From the NCBI GenBank assembly GCA_934555895.1, contig CAKTFH010000006.1:1-64000 (forward strand): a stretch of DNA of 64,000 bases. Reading direction: 5' to 3'. Positions 1-9,900 of this stretch are shown here, piece after piece. A program made the translations under genes and the position numbers. The DNA is from an uncultured Muribaculaceae bacterium (GTDB taxonomy: Bacteria; Bacteroidota; Bacteroidia; Bacteroidales; Muribaculaceae). Position 1 is the first letter of the stretch. Every line of letters starts with the position of its first letter. Below the pieces are notes generated by a model. The model was not told the DNA's origin and did no database searches. It saw nothing but the letters and a program-made list of their open reading frames with translations.

Positions 1-146
1 AAAACTCAATTTTGATACTCCGAAGAATGCTTTCTTCAAACAAATCGCTAATTTTGCACTTGCCAGTTGAACCTGCGTTTGAAAAAATTTTTCCATTGTC
101 ATCAAATTAATGGGAAATCTCTAATGGTAATAAACTTGAAAATTAC

Positions 147-154
147 TAACTTTG
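147..154 (+). promoter_or_regulatory. Bacteroidota -7 box for purH
   Basis: TAACTTTG matches the Bacteroidota sigma -7 consensus TAnnTTTG and lies 37 bases before the chosen purH start. A second match, TAATTTTG, is at 49-56. No convincing TTG lies at the right distance upstream of either, so this is a match to the -7 element only. Confidence 0.55.
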
Positions 155-191
155 CAACTTGAAAAAACATCCAACAATACAGATATTTACA

Positions 192-1721
192 ATGGCAGAT
201 ATTAAAGATATCAAAACAGCCCTTATTTCAGTATTCTACAAAGACGGTCTCGACGAGATACTCCGTCTTCTCAACGAAAACGGCGTAAAATTCCTGTCGA
301 CAGGAGGTACCCGCAGTTTCATCGAGAAGCTCGGCTATGAATGCGACGCCGTAGAAGACCTCACCGGTTACCCCTCGATACTCGGCGGCCGTGTAAAGAC
401 TCTTCATCCCAAAGTGTTCGGCGGCATCCTCAACCGTCGCGAAAACGCTACCGACCAGCAAGAGACAGCCAAATACGAGATACCATCGATTGACCTCGTG
501 ATCGTGGACCTCTATCCTTTCGAACAGACCGTGGCTTCGGGAGCATCCGAAGCCGATATCATCGAGAAAATCGATATAGGCGGCATTTCGCTCATCCGCG
601 CAGCAGCCAAAAACTTCAACGATGTGGTAATCGTGCCCTCCAAGGGACAGTATAAGGCTCTCCACGATATCCTCAAGACCAACGGAGCCCGCACGACGCT
701 TGCCGAACGCAAATGGTTCGCAAAAGAGGCTTTCGCCGTAAGCTCGGCCTACGACAGCCACATATTCACCTACTTCGACTCAACCGCCGAGCATCCTTCG
801 GCTCTCCGCATCGCTATAGACGGCGAGAAAGCTATGCGCTACGGCGAGAACCCCCACCAGAAGGGCTATTTCTTCGGAAAACTCGACGAACTCTTCGAGC
901 AGCTCCACGGCAAGGAAATCTCCTACAACAATTTGCTCGACATCGATGCCGCCACTTCACTGATGGCAGAGTTCACCGAGCCTACTTTTGCGATACTCAA
1001 ACATAACAACGCATGTGGTGTGGCATCGCGCGGCACCATTCTTGAAGCGTGGAAAGACGCCCTTGCGGGCGACCCCGTTTCGGCCTTCGGCGGCGTGCTC
1101 ATCACCAACGGCACCATCGACAGCGCCACAGCCGAGGAAATCAACAAGATTTTCTTTGAGGTAGTCATAGCTCCCGAATATACTCCTGAAGCGCTCCAGA
1201 TTCTCGAACAGAAGAAAAACCGTATCATCCTGCGCCAGAAAGCCGCTCTCGACACCAAGCGCCAGTTCCGCTCGGTGCTCAACGGAGCACTGGTACAGGA
1301 GCGCGACCTCCACACAGAGACACCCCAAGACCTGCGCACCGTCACCAAGAAACCCGTTGACCCCGCTCAGATCGACGACCTCCTGTTTGCCAACAAACTT
1401 GTGAAGCACTGCAAGAGCAACGCTATCGTGCTGGCAAAGAACAAACAGCTCTGCGCTGCCGGCGTGGGCCAGACATCACGAGTTGACGCACTCCGTCAGG
1501 CCATCGACAAGGCTCACACCTTCAACTTCGACCTCAACGGAGCCGTAATGGCATCCGATGCCTTCTTCCCCTTCGCCGACTGTGTGGAGATAGCACACAA
1601 CGCCGGAGTGGATGCTGTGATACAGCCCGGCGGCTCAATCCGCGACAACGACTCCGTGCAGTATTGCGACGAACACGGTGTGGCCATGGTCATGACCGGC
1701 TTCCGACACTTCAAGCACTGA
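192..1721 (+). CDS. purH: Bifunctional AICAR formyltransferase / IMP cyclohydrolase
   Basis: Catalyses the last two steps of de novo purine synthesis in the cytoplasm: formylation of AICAR with 10-formyl-THF, then ring closure to IMP. The N-terminal MGS-like cyclohydrolase domain (about residues 1-195) has LISVFYKDGL and STGGT; the C-terminal transformylase domain carries YGENPHQKG and KHNNACGVA near residue 270 with the Lys-His pair typical of the family. The 509 aa length is normal. The frame is open from 159, but the ATG at 192 (MADIKDIK) aligns with family N-termini and follows the -7 box at 147-154. It is monocistronic or leads into the mre cluster 127 bases on. guaB, acting on the product IMP, is at 24.1 kb. 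Confidence 0.97.
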   Translation: MADIKDIKTALISVFYKDGLDEILRLLNENGVKFLSTGGTRSFIEKLGYECDAVEDLTGYPSILGGRVKTLHPKVFGGILNRRENATDQQETAKYEIPSIDLVIVDLYPFEQTVASGASEADIIEKIDIGGISLIRAAAKNFNDVVIVPSKGQYKALHDILKTNGARTTLAERKWFAKEAFAVSSAYDSHIFTYFDSTAEHPSALRIAIDGEKAMRYGENPHQKGYFFGKLDELFEQLHGKEISYNNLLDIDAATSLMAEFTEPTFAILKHNNACGVASRGTILEAWKDALAGDPVSAFGGVLITNGTIDSATAEEINKIFFEVVIAPEYTPEALQILEQKKNRIILRQKAALDTKRQFRSVLNGALVQERDLHTETPQDLRTVTKKPVDPAQIDDLLFANKLVKHCKSNAIVLAKNKQLCAAGVGQTSRVDALRQAIDKAHTFNFDLNGAVMASDAFFPFADCVEIAHNAGVDAVIQPGGSIRDNDSVQYCDEHGVAMVMTGFRHFKH

Positions 1722-1848
1722 TACCGCACCAGGCCGGCGGACAGCTGCCGCCGACGATTTCTGTAACTACGCAATCAACCACAATGAGCCACCACCGCGC
1801 TCCCTCTCCACCAGCCACGCGGCGCGGCTCAAAAAAACAGAATTAAGA

Positions 1849-2868
1849 ATGCGACTTTTCTCACTGACCAAGGAGATAGCCATCGACCTTGGCACAGCAA
1901 ATACCGTCATAATCCACAACAACAAGATTGTGATTGACGAGCCGTCGATTGTGGCTCTCGACCGCCGCACCGACAAACTGATAGCCGTAGGCAAGGAAGC
2001 CCAGCTCATGCAAGGCCGTGAGCCAGAGGGCATCCGCACCGTGCGCCCACTGCGCAAAGGCGTAATAGCCGACTTCAACGCAGCAGAGCTCATGATTCGC
2101 GGCCTCATAAAGAAAGCCAGCTCGAAGAGCAACTGGTTCTCGCCATCGCTCCGTATGGTGGTGGGCATACCTTCCGGCTCCACCGAAGTAGAAATCCGAG
2201 CCGTGCGCGACTCGAGCGAGCATGCCGGCGGCCGTGATGTCTATATGATTTATGAGCCTATGGCGGCAGCCCTCGGCATCGGTCTGGATGTAGAGGCTCC
2301 AGAGGGCAACATGATTGTCGACATAGGAGGCGGTACAACCGAAATCGCAGTGATTTCGCTTGGCGGCATAGTAAGCAACCGCAGTATCGACATAGCCGGC
2401 GACGACCTCACCGAGGATATCCAGGGTCATATGCGTCGCGCCCACAACGTGCGTGTGGGCGAACGCACAGCCGAGCTCATCAAGATGAATGTTGGTTCGG
2501 CTCTTACCGAGCTGGAAAACCCGCCGGAGGATTACGTGGTACACGGCCCCAACCAGATGACCGCCCTCCCCATGGAGATTCCTGTATCTTACCAGGAGAT
2601 ATCGCACTGCATCGAAAAATCGGTATCCAAGATAGAGACAGCCGTGCTCAACGCACTGGAGATGACGCCTCCGGAACTTTACGCCGACATCGTGCGCAAC
2701 GGCATATGGCTCGCCGGAGGCGGCGCCATGCTCCGCGGCCTCGACAAACGTCTCACCGACAAAATCGGCATCCAGTTCCATGTGGCAGAAGACCCACTGC
2801 TCTGCGTAGCCAAGGGCACCGGCGTGGCATTGAAGAACATCACAAACTTCTCGTTCCTCATAAGGTAA
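1849..2868 (+). CDS. mreB: Rod shape-determining protein MreB
   Basis: Actin-like ATPase that forms filaments under the inner membrane and positions the elongasome. The phosphate-1 motif IDLGTANTV is near residues 10-20 and the phosphate-2 motif VDIGGGTTEIAVI near residue 155; AGGGAML near the C-terminus is the adenosine-binding region. The 339 aa length is standard. It is the first gene of mreB-mreC-mreD-mrdA-rodA, all in the same direction with short gaps, the usual Bacteroidales order. No promoter could be assigned in the 127 bases between purH and mreB. Confidence 0.97.
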   Translation: MRLFSLTKEIAIDLGTANTVIIHNNKIVIDEPSIVALDRRTDKLIAVGKEAQLMQGREPEGIRTVRPLRKGVIADFNAAELMIRGLIKKASSKSNWFSPSLRMVVGIPSGSTEVEIRAVRDSSEHAGGRDVYMIYEPMAAALGIGLDVEAPEGNMIVDIGGGTTEIAVISLGGIVSNRSIDIAGDDLTEDIQGHMRRAHNVRVGERTAELIKMNVGSALTELENPPEDYVVHGPNQMTALPMEIPVSYQEISHCIEKSVSKIETAVLNALEMTPPELYADIVRNGIWLAGGGAMLRGLDKRLTDKIGIQFHVAEDPLLCVAKGTGVALKNITNFSFLIR

Positions 2869-2881
2869 GCAACAGGCACAA

Positions 2882-3748
2882 GTGCGAAATCTGCTCAACT
2901 TCTTCTTACGCTACAGTTCGTGGTTCGTGTTTCTGATATATGTGGCGCTGAGCTGCTATCTGCTGTTCACCAGAAATCCGTTTCAGCATCACGTTTACCT
3001 CACTTCGGCCAACGCCGTAGCCTCAGGCATATATGAGGTGACGAGTCAGGTGACATCATATATCGGTCTCCGCGACATAAACGATGACCTCCAGCAGCGC
3101 AACGCCGCCCTGGAGGCTGAGGTAATGAAACTGCGTCAGCAGAACAAGCGTCTTCGTCTGGAAATAGCACAGGACTCGCTCAGGAGCATCGACTCCATCG
3201 GGCAGTTCAACTTTGTCACAGCCTCTGTGATCAACAACAGCGTGATTCGCCCCTACAACTACATCACCATCGACAAGGGCACTGCCGACGGCATCGGCCC
3301 CGAGATGGGAGTAATGGACCAGAACGGAGTGGTGGGAGTAACCAATGTGTCGACCGGTCACCATACCCGCATCATATCGCTGCTAAACCCCAATTTCCGC
3401 CTGTCATGCAAACTGCGCGGAAATTCGGCTTTCGGCTCGCTGGTATGGGATGGCAAAAGTCCCTCCGAAGCGTTGCTTGAGGAGCTTCCCAAACAGGTAA
3501 AGTTTCATAAAGGAGACACCATTATCACATCTGGATACTCCGCAATGTTCCCCGAGGGTATACCCGTGGGTACTGTAATAGGCTCTACACGTGGTGATGA
3601 CGACAACTTCCACACCCTGCGCATACATCTGCTTACCGATTTCACCACACTCTCCACAGTGAAAGTGATTTCAAACCGCGACATTGTGGAGATAAAAGAA
3701 GTGGAGGCCGAGGAGGTGCATTCCTCCAATCCGGCCAACGCACACTGA
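2882..3748 (+). CDS. mreC: Rod shape-determining protein MreC
   Basis: Membrane-anchored periplasmic scaffold linking MreB to PBP2 and RodA. There is one transmembrane helix at about residues 9-27, a coiled coil at about 60-100 (DINDDLQQRNAALEAEV and on) and a C-terminal beta domain with VMDQNGVVGVTNVSTGHH. The start is a GTG at 2882, 13 bases after the mreB stop; it gives the expected short cytoplasmic leader MRNLLNFFLRYSSW. The 288 aa length is normal for the family. Confidence 0.95.
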   Translation: MRNLLNFFLRYSSWFVFLIYVALSCYLLFTRNPFQHHVYLTSANAVASGIYEVTSQVTSYIGLRDINDDLQQRNAALEAEVMKLRQQNKRLRLEIAQDSLRSIDSIGQFNFVTASVINNSVIRPYNYITIDKGTADGIGPEMGVMDQNGVVGVTNVSTGHHTRIISLLNPNFRLSCKLRGNSAFGSLVWDGKSPSEALLEELPKQVKFHKGDTIITSGYSAMFPEGIPVGTVIGSTRGDDDNFHTLRIHLLTDFTTLSTVKVISNRDIVEIKEVEAEEVHSSNPANAH

Positions 3749-3784
3749 GCACATCTTCTCCCAGCATAATCTACCCGGCGCCAG

Positions 3785-4291
3785 ATGACTAAAGAGATAC
3801 TGAAATTCACCCTCATGTTCATAGTGCTGACACTCTGCCAGGTGGTGGTGTTCAACCACGTGTGCCTGTTCGGAGTGGCAGTGCCGCTGGTCTTTATCTA
3901 CTTCGTGATAAAATTGCCGGTGGTGCTGAGCGTAAACTGGGTGATGACATTCTCGTTTCTCATCGGTCTGACGGTAGATATGCTGTCGAACACCCAGGGC
4001 ATGAATGCCCTCGCATGCACCGTGCTGGCCGGTGTGCGCATTCCGGTGCTGCACCTCTACATGCCGCGGCAAGATACGGTGTCACTTCCAGAGCCATCTC
4101 TGCGGTCGCTCGGGCCTGCTGTTTTCATGAAGTATGCCGTGACTCTGTGCGCCATCTACTGCACACTATTCTTCATTATCGAGGCATTCGCCTTCTTCCA
4201 TCCTCTGTGGATGCTGCTGAAAATAGTCAGCTCAACCCTGCTCACATTTATAATAATAATGGCATTCGAGGGAATGATGTCGCGCCGATGA
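3785..4291 (+). CDS. mreD: Rod shape-determining protein MreD
   Basis: Small polytopic inner-membrane protein of the elongasome. At 168 aa it has about five hydrophobic segments (for example residues 9-28 and 30-46, and a C-terminal pair). The sequence family is weakly conserved, so the call leans on size, topology and position between mreC (36 bases upstream) and mrdA (61 bases downstream). Confidence 0.9.
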   Translation: MTKEILKFTLMFIVLTLCQVVVFNHVCLFGVAVPLVFIYFVIKLPVVLSVNWVMTFSFLIGLTVDMLSNTQGMNALACTVLAGVRIPVLHLYMPRQDTVSLPEPSLRSLGPAVFMKYAVTLCAIYCTLFFIIEAFAFFHPLWMLLKIVSSTLLTFIIIMAFEGMMSRR

Positions 4292-4352
4292 TTGCAGAAA
4301 TCACACGACACCGCATCTCCCCCGACTCCCCCCTTCCGACTCTCCTCTGCCA

Positions 4353-6206
4353 ATGGGAAAAAACTATCAGCTGGAAAAAAGAAAATTTATTATCGGTGGC
4401 TTCATTGTGGTCATTTCGGTCATTTATCTGTTCCGGCTTTTCACTCTCCAGATTCAGGACGACAAATATAAGGACTACGCCGACAACAACGCTTTCCTGC
4501 GCAAGACGGTGTACCCCTCACGCGGCATGATATATGACCGCAACGACAGCCTGGTGGTGTATAACCAGCCTGCCTACGATGTGATGATGATTCCGCGCGA
4601 TGTGCACGATTTTGACACACTTGATTTCTGCCGCACCCTCGCCATCAGCCCTGAGGAATTTCAGGCACGGCTAAAGGCCATGAAGGAATCGCGCAGTTAC
4701 AGTTCATACACTCCTCAAACTCTCATCACCCACCTTTCGGCCAAAGACTACGGCAAGCTTCAGGAAAAGCTTTACCGCTATCCGGGATTTTTCATCCAGA
4801 AACGCATACTGCGCGAATATGCCTATGATGCTGCCGGCAATGTGCTCGGCAACATCCGCGAGGTCTCGGACCACGACATAGAACTCGACGACTATTACAA
4901 GCCGGGCGATTATTGCGGCGATCTCGGCATCGAAAAATCCTACGACCGCTTCCTGCGCGGTGTGAAAGGTGAGGAAATACTCATCCGTGACGCGCGCGGC
5001 CGCATAAGAGGCCGCTTTGAGGACGGTGCGCGCGATATCGCCCCGATTTCCGGAAAAGACCTCAAGCTGAGCATCGACATACGCCTGCAGGAGTATGCCG
5101 AAAGTCTTATGGTCAACAAAATCGGAGCTGTAGTGGCCATAGAGCCCTCCACAGGCGAAATTTTAGCCATGGTGTCGAGCCCGACCTATTCGCCCCGCAC
5201 CCTTGTGGGACGAGAGCGCGGCAAAAACTACCGTGCCCTGGTGAACGACCACTACAAGCCGCTATTCGACCGCGCACTGATGGGCGCCTATCCTCCCGGC
5301 TCCACATTCAAACCTTCGCAAGGCCTGATTTTCCTTGAGGAGGGCATCATCAATGTGAATACTTCCTATCCCTGTTATCACGGCTACATCAACGGAGGCC
5401 TGCGTGTAGGCTGTCACGGACACGGCTCTCCGCTCCCGCTGAAGCCGGCACTGCAGACCTCGTGCAACGCATACTTCTGCTGGGGATTCAAGGCGATGAT
5501 CGACAAACGCTCGAAATATGGCTCATCCGACAAGGCTTTCGAAGTATGGAAAAACCACCTCGTGTCGCTCGGCTACGGCTATAAACTCGGCGTGGACCTC
5601 CCGTCGGAAGGCCGCGGATTCATCCCGAACGCCAAATTCTACAACAAATGGTACGGCGAGGGCCGCTGGAGCGCCAACACCATCATTTCTGTAGCCATCG
5701 GCCAGGGCGAGATACTGGCCACTCCCCTGCAGATAGCCAATCTTTGCGCCACCATTGCCAATCGCGGATGGTTCATCACCCCCCATGTGGTGAAAGAGAT
5801 TCAAGACACGGTAATCGCCGAGGAATACCGCACACGGCGCACTCCCACCATTGCCGCCCACTATTTCGACGACATAGCCGAAGGTATGCGCATGGCAGTG
5901 ACGGGCGGTACGTGTCGAATAGCCAATCTGCCCGATATTGAAGTCTGCGGCAAAACCGGTACAGCACAAAATCCCCATGGCAAAGACCATTCGGCATTCA
6001 TAGGTTTCGCGCCATATCACGACCCTAAGATTGCCGTGTGCGTGTATGTGGAGAATGCCGGTTTCGGAGCCACCTATGGCGTGCCCATCGGCTCACTCGT
6101 GATAGAGAAATATCTAACCGGACAGATATCACCCTCGAGAAAGTATATCGAAGACCACATGCTTTCGTCGAACACGATAATCTACAGCGGAGTGAAAAAA
6201 CACTGA
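4353..6206 (+). CDS. mrdA: Penicillin-binding protein 2 (elongation transpeptidase)
   Basis: Class B PBP that cross-links new peptidoglycan during elongation, working with RodA. It has one N-terminal transmembrane segment (residues about 11-30), a dimerisation domain with GMIYDRNDSLV, and a transpeptidase domain with all three active-site motifs: STFK (Ser near residue 317), SCN (near 370) and KTGTAQ (near 534). The 617 aa length is typical. It is followed by rodA after 27 bases. It is a target of beta-lactams, which is relevant to the beta-lactamase at 19.6-20.6 kb. Confidence 0.96.
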   Translation: MGKNYQLEKRKFIIGGFIVVISVIYLFRLFTLQIQDDKYKDYADNNAFLRKTVYPSRGMIYDRNDSLVVYNQPAYDVMMIPRDVHDFDTLDFCRTLAISPEEFQARLKAMKESRSYSSYTPQTLITHLSAKDYGKLQEKLYRYPGFFIQKRILREYAYDAAGNVLGNIREVSDHDIELDDYYKPGDYCGDLGIEKSYDRFLRGVKGEEILIRDARGRIRGRFEDGARDIAPISGKDLKLSIDIRLQEYAESLMVNKIGAVVAIEPSTGEILAMVSSPTYSPRTLVGRERGKNYRALVNDHYKPLFDRALMGAYPPGSTFKPSQGLIFLEEGIINVNTSYPCYHGYINGGLRVGCHGHGSPLPLKPALQTSCNAYFCWGFKAMIDKRSKYGSSDKAFEVWKNHLVSLGYGYKLGVDLPSEGRGFIPNAKFYNKWYGEGRWSANTIISVAIGQGEILATPLQIANLCATIANRGWFITPHVVKEIQDTVIAEEYRTRRTPTIAAHYFDDIAEGMRMAVTGGTCRIANLPDIEVCGKTGTAQNPHGKDHSAFIGFAPYHDPKIAVCVYVENAGFGATYGVPIGSLVIEKYLTGQISPSRKYIEDHMLSSNTIIYSGVKKH

Positions 6207-6233
6207 GGAGCATAAAACAAACAATCGACGCAA

Positions 6234-7748
6234 ATGACCCTTAGAAACACATCAGCCGCATCGCGGGGCAGAAACCCGCTCTCCAACCGTCGCCCAGGCG
6301 AGGGGGAATCGGTTCTGCGCCATGTGGACTGGTTCACTGTGGTGCTTTACCTTCTGCTTGTAGTGGCAGGAGTGTTCTCTATATATGCCGCAAGCTACGA
6401 CTACGACCATGCCAGCATCCTTTCTTTCGATGAGTTTTCGGGCAAACAGGCTTGCTGGATAGGCCTTGCCTTAGTTCTCGGCCTCGTGATATTGATAATC
6501 GACGCACGCATGTACGAGACCTATGCCTACCCGGTGTATCTGGCCATGATGTGTCTGCTCGTGGTCACCATCTTCATAGCGCCCGACATAAAAGGGTCGC
6601 GCTCATGGATTGACCTCGGTTTCATGAGCCTGCAGCCGGCGGAGTTTGCCAAATTCGCCACAGCTCTGGCACTCGCCAAGCTGTTCAGCGGCTACAATTT
6701 CACCCTCAATACCTCTCCGCGCAATTATTTCAGGGCTCTTCTCATAATCCTCACGCCGGTGGTGCTGATTCTCGCACAGAAAGAGACCGGCTCCGCACTG
6801 GTGTATCTATCGCTCTTCTTCGTGCTCTACCGCGAGGGAATGAGCGGCCTGGTGCTCTTTGCGGCATTCTTCGCCGTGGTGATTTTCGTGGTGGCCATTA
6901 AATATTCAGAAACCATGGTGCTCGGCATTCCTTCGGGCGAGTTTGCTGTGTTCTGCATGATAATGGCAATGACCGTGGGCATGCTGGCCCTGTATGTACG
7001 CCGTTTCGAGGTCTCCCGCAATGTGCTGCTGTGGTTTCTTGGAGCTTCGCTGGTCGAGTGGATTCTCTCCATATGGGATGTAGCTCTGCCGGGACGCACA
7101 TTCTTTTTCACGACTATAGGTCTGGCCATGCTTTATTGCCTGTTTGAGATGCTTCGGCTCAAGGCCCGCAAACTTGTGGTAACCGTGCTCGCCACACTGC
7201 TTTCGGTGCTCTTCCTCCAGTCGGTGAACCTTGTATTCTCCCACATGATGCCTCACCAGCAGAAGCGCATCAAGGTGGCTCTCAACATCGTAGAAGACCT
7301 TCGCGGCGACGGTTACAATGTGAACCAGTCGAAGATCGCCATCGGCTCAGGCGGTGTCACCGGCAAGGGCTTCCTCAAAGGCACCCAGACCAAACTGAAA
7401 TATGTACCCGAGCAGCATACCGACTTTATATTCTGCACTATCGGCGAAGAGGAGGGCTTCCTCGGCACATCGGCCGTCGTGTTGATATTCCTTATGCTCA
7501 TTCTCAGGGTCATCTCGCTCGCCGAGCGACAGCCCACCACATTCGCGCGTGTCTATGCCTATTGCGTTGCCTCATATCTGATTTTCCATTTCTGCATCAA
7601 CATAGGCATGGTTATCGGTCTGTGCCCAGTCATCGGCATCCCGTTGCCGTTTTTCAGCTACGGAGGCTCCTCGCTATGGGGCTTCACCATCCTCCTTTTC
7701 ATACTGCTGCGCCTCGACGCTTCGCGCCGCAACCGCCTCACACAATAA
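6234..7748 (+). CDS. rodA: SEDS peptidoglycan glycosyltransferase RodA
   Basis: Polytopic SEDS-family enzyme that polymerises lipid II as partner of PBP2. SEDS signatures are visible: WIDLGFMSLQPAEFAKFA, ILAQKETGSALVYL, EQHTDFIFCTIGEEEGFLG and, near the C-terminus, GIPLPFFSYGGSSLW. At 504 aa it is well over 100 residues longer than the E. coli protein; the extra length is mostly additional hydrophobic segments in the middle (about residues 215-310), as in other Bacteroidales RodA proteins. It is the last gene of the mre operon. Confidence 0.95.
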   Translation: MTLRNTSAASRGRNPLSNRRPGEGESVLRHVDWFTVVLYLLLVVAGVFSIYAASYDYDHASILSFDEFSGKQACWIGLALVLGLVILIIDARMYETYAYPVYLAMMCLLVVTIFIAPDIKGSRSWIDLGFMSLQPAEFAKFATALALAKLFSGYNFTLNTSPRNYFRALLIILTPVVLILAQKETGSALVYLSLFFVLYREGMSGLVLFAAFFAVVIFVVAIKYSETMVLGIPSGEFAVFCMIMAMTVGMLALYVRRFEVSRNVLLWFLGASLVEWILSIWDVALPGRTFFFTTIGLAMLYCLFEMLRLKARKLVVTVLATLLSVLFLQSVNLVFSHMMPHQQKRIKVALNIVEDLRGDGYNVNQSKIAIGSGGVTGKGFLKGTQTKLKYVPEQHTDFIFCTIGEEEGFLGTSAVVLIFLMLILRVISLAERQPTTFARVYAYCVASYLIFHFCINIGMVIGLCPVIGIPLPFFSYGGSSLWGFTILLFILLRLDASRRNRLTQ

Positions 7749-7825
7749 CAAAGACATTATAACTAAAAGGGAATCTGCAAATTAACAAATCTCCCGACAG
7801 ATTGTAACTAATTTTTTCTACAAAA

Positions 7826-7859
7826 TTTTGCGTAAATGAAACGTTTTTTTTTAATTTTG
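7826..7859 (+). promoter_or_regulatory. Promoter of the lipoprotein gene at 7998
   Basis: TTTTG at 7826-7830 and TAATTTTG at 7852-7859, separated by 21 bases, fit the Bacteroidota -33/-7 promoter. The implied transcript has a leader of about 130 bases before the ATG at 7998. Confidence 0.6.
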
Positions 7860-7997
7860 CTCAATTAAGTGATTAAAAGCAATCTGATAGCGCTGATTCT
7901 TTACGAATCACAACACCTGCCTTTGGGCACTTGCAAATTTATGAACTTCAATCATCACGCAAATAACGAATATTCACATTAAACACAATTTTAAGGT

Positions 7998-8702
7998 ATG
8001 AAAAAGGTCATCAAATCTTTCTTTCAGACCGTTGCCTTTCTGGCAATCGGAGTGACTTTCTCAGCATGCGAACAGGACAAGACAACACCCGACAAATGGT
8101 CATTCGGCAATGGTGAAATCCGTCGCGAGGTAGCAGTAGGCGGAACATACAAATTCATAATCAGCGACTATACCTGCAACGACCCTTATGTGGGCGTGCT
8201 TTCACCAGCTGACGGCGTCAACCAGACTTTCACCGCACTTCATGTAGGCAAATGTGTGCTCACCACTCCCAACCATAAAGATTCTTACGGCATCACTGTT
8301 ACCGGTACCGTAGACCCCTTCAACGGCGTAAGCACAGCATGGGGTACAACATTCAGCGACATGCTGAAATCGCTCAGCCTTACAGAGGAATCGGAAGGTG
8401 TGGATAAAGCCGCTCAGACAATCACAGTAGCCTCCGGCAGCGAGATTCACACCTACATCTTCAAAAACAATCAGCTCACTCAGGCATCAGTCTACTTCGA
8501 CCTTGACAGAATCGGAGAAACAATGATACTGACATATCTGACCGAGAACTTCAATTTCGAGAACACTCAGGGTATCTACGGCAAATATTTCAACCAAAGC
8601 ACATTTGCCAAAGCCACAACATGGATTGAAATCACCCGGACAGAAGATGTCGACCGCGACCACGTGGCTAACCTCTACGACGCTAAAAAAGTGCCGATGT
8701 AA
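7998..8702 (+). CDS. Predicted lipoprotein of unknown function
   Basis: I do not recognise the family. The 234 aa product begins MKKVIKSFFQ and has a hydrophobic stretch ending in FSAC, a lipobox with Cys at residue 24, so it should be lipid-anchored in the envelope. The mature part is polar and beta-rich in appearance, without an enzymatic motif that I can see; the middle (VGGTYKFIISDYTCND) could be an Ig-like or small beta domain. It stands alone with its own promoter (7826-7859) and is followed by a strong hairpin at 8723-8763. Confidence 0.75.
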   Translation: MKKVIKSFFQTVAFLAIGVTFSACEQDKTTPDKWSFGNGEIRREVAVGGTYKFIISDYTCNDPYVGVLSPADGVNQTFTALHVGKCVLTTPNHKDSYGITVTGTVDPFNGVSTAWGTTFSDMLKSLSLTEESEGVDKAAQTITVASGSEIHTYIFKNNQLTQASVYFDLDRIGETMILTYLTENFNFENTQGIYGKYFNQSTFAKATTWIEITRTEDVDRDHVANLYDAKKVPM

Positions 8703-8722
8703 TTCAAAATAACATATTATAC

Positions 8723-8763
8723 AACGCGGGCAGATGCAAAAACTGATTGTATCTGCCCGCGTT
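8723..8763 (+). terminator. Hairpin after the lipoprotein gene
   Basis: Perfect 13-bp inverted repeat (AACGCGGGCAGAT with its complement, loop of 15 bases). It is not followed by a T tract, so it may stabilise the transcript end rather than act as a classical intrinsic terminator. Confidence 0.6.
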
Positions 8764-8991
8764 ATATAACATCACCTATGGTCAAAACCGACGAAAAATT
8801 CTGAAATAAGATGTTTTTTGGAAAATAATCGTTATCAGTGAATTTTTTTTTGTAGCTTTGTGTTGTAAAACATAAACGTGCGGCAATGTTTTACCAAGCC
8901 CATGCACGACATGCGGCCGACAATAGCATCGCCATCGGAAGTTAAAATCATGCAATCCCGGTGAGGGTATACACACAGGAATCCATAGGAT

Positions 8992-9690
8992 ATGATCAAG
9001 CGAGCCTTAGATAAAGTAATAAGCGAGGATATGTCGGAAATCTGGAGCATTCTTGATAACGATGAGAAGCATCGCATCATCAACGCTTTCGAGATTCACG
9101 AATACAAAAAAAACCAGCGCATATATGCCGAAGGCGAGGAACCCGAATATCTTTACTGCCTGCTTCAGGGCAAGGTAAAGAAATTCAAAGACGGAGTAGG
9201 CGGCAGAGTGCAGATACTCAGGCTTATCCGTTCGGTGCAGTATTTCGGTTACCGCGCATACTTTGCCCGTGAGCGCTATAACTCTTCAGCCGCAGCCTTC
9301 GAGGCTTCGGTGGTAGGCACCTTGCCGATGACTTTGGTCGAAGACATGATCAACAAGAATATCAAGTTGGCATGGTTTTTCATTCACGAGCTGTCGCGCA
9401 ATCTCGGAGGTGCCGACACCAAGATTGTGAACCTCACACAGAAACATATACGCGGCCGCCTTGCCGAAGCCTTGATTGTGCTCCGCGACCACTACGGATT
9501 CGAGGACGACAACATGACATTGCGCATCTACATGGCACGCGAAGACCTCGCCAATCTATCTAACATGACCACCTCCAACGCCATCAGAACTCTCTCGGGT
9601 TTTGTCACCGACAAACTCATCACAGTGGATGGCCGCAAAATAAGCATTCTGAACGAACCCGAACTCCGGAAAATATCCAAATACGGATAA
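8992..9690 (+). CDS. Crp/Fnr family transcriptional regulator
   Basis: DNA-binding regulator with an N-terminal cyclic-nucleotide-binding fold (about residues 20-130; RIYAEGEEPEYLYCLLQGKV is the typical beta-roll) and a C-terminal winged helix with MAREDLANLSNMTTSNAIRTLSGF (about residues 178-202) as recognition region. It has no cluster of cysteines, so it is not an Fnr-type iron-sulfur sensor; the ligand is unknown. The ATG at 8992 lies about 130 bases after TAGCTTTG (8853-8860), a -7 box match. It is transcribed alone and ends at a strong terminator (9718-9767). Confidence 0.92.
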   Translation: MIKRALDKVISEDMSEIWSILDNDEKHRIINAFEIHEYKKNQRIYAEGEEPEYLYCLLQGKVKKFKDGVGGRVQILRLIRSVQYFGYRAYFARERYNSSAAAFEASVVGTLPMTLVEDMINKNIKLAWFFIHELSRNLGGADTKIVNLTQKHIRGRLAEALIVLRDHYGFEDDNMTLRIYMAREDLANLSNMTTSNAIRTLSGFVTDKLITVDGRKISILNEPELRKISKYG

Positions 9691-9717
9691 TACCGACACA
9701 TACCGGTTACAGCATCA

Positions 9718-9767
9718 CTCCGCTGCCTGCCGAGGCCGTTGGCTTCAGCGCAGCGGAGATTTTTTTG
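9718..9767 (+). terminator. Intrinsic terminator after the crp/fnr gene
   Basis: CTCCGCTGC at 9718-9726 pairs with GCAGCGGAG at 9750-9758 and is followed by a run of Ts. It ends the regulator transcript. Confidence 0.85.
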
Positions 9768-9900
9768 TCTGCAAGGCTTCAAAACTGTCATATATCGCTT
9801 TTGCGTTAAGCCGACAACCGGGTAAAATTGTTATTTTTGTATCAGCGAGGCCCAACAGGCCAAAGCCGCATAAAAATTTTTACGTTTTCAACTACTACAG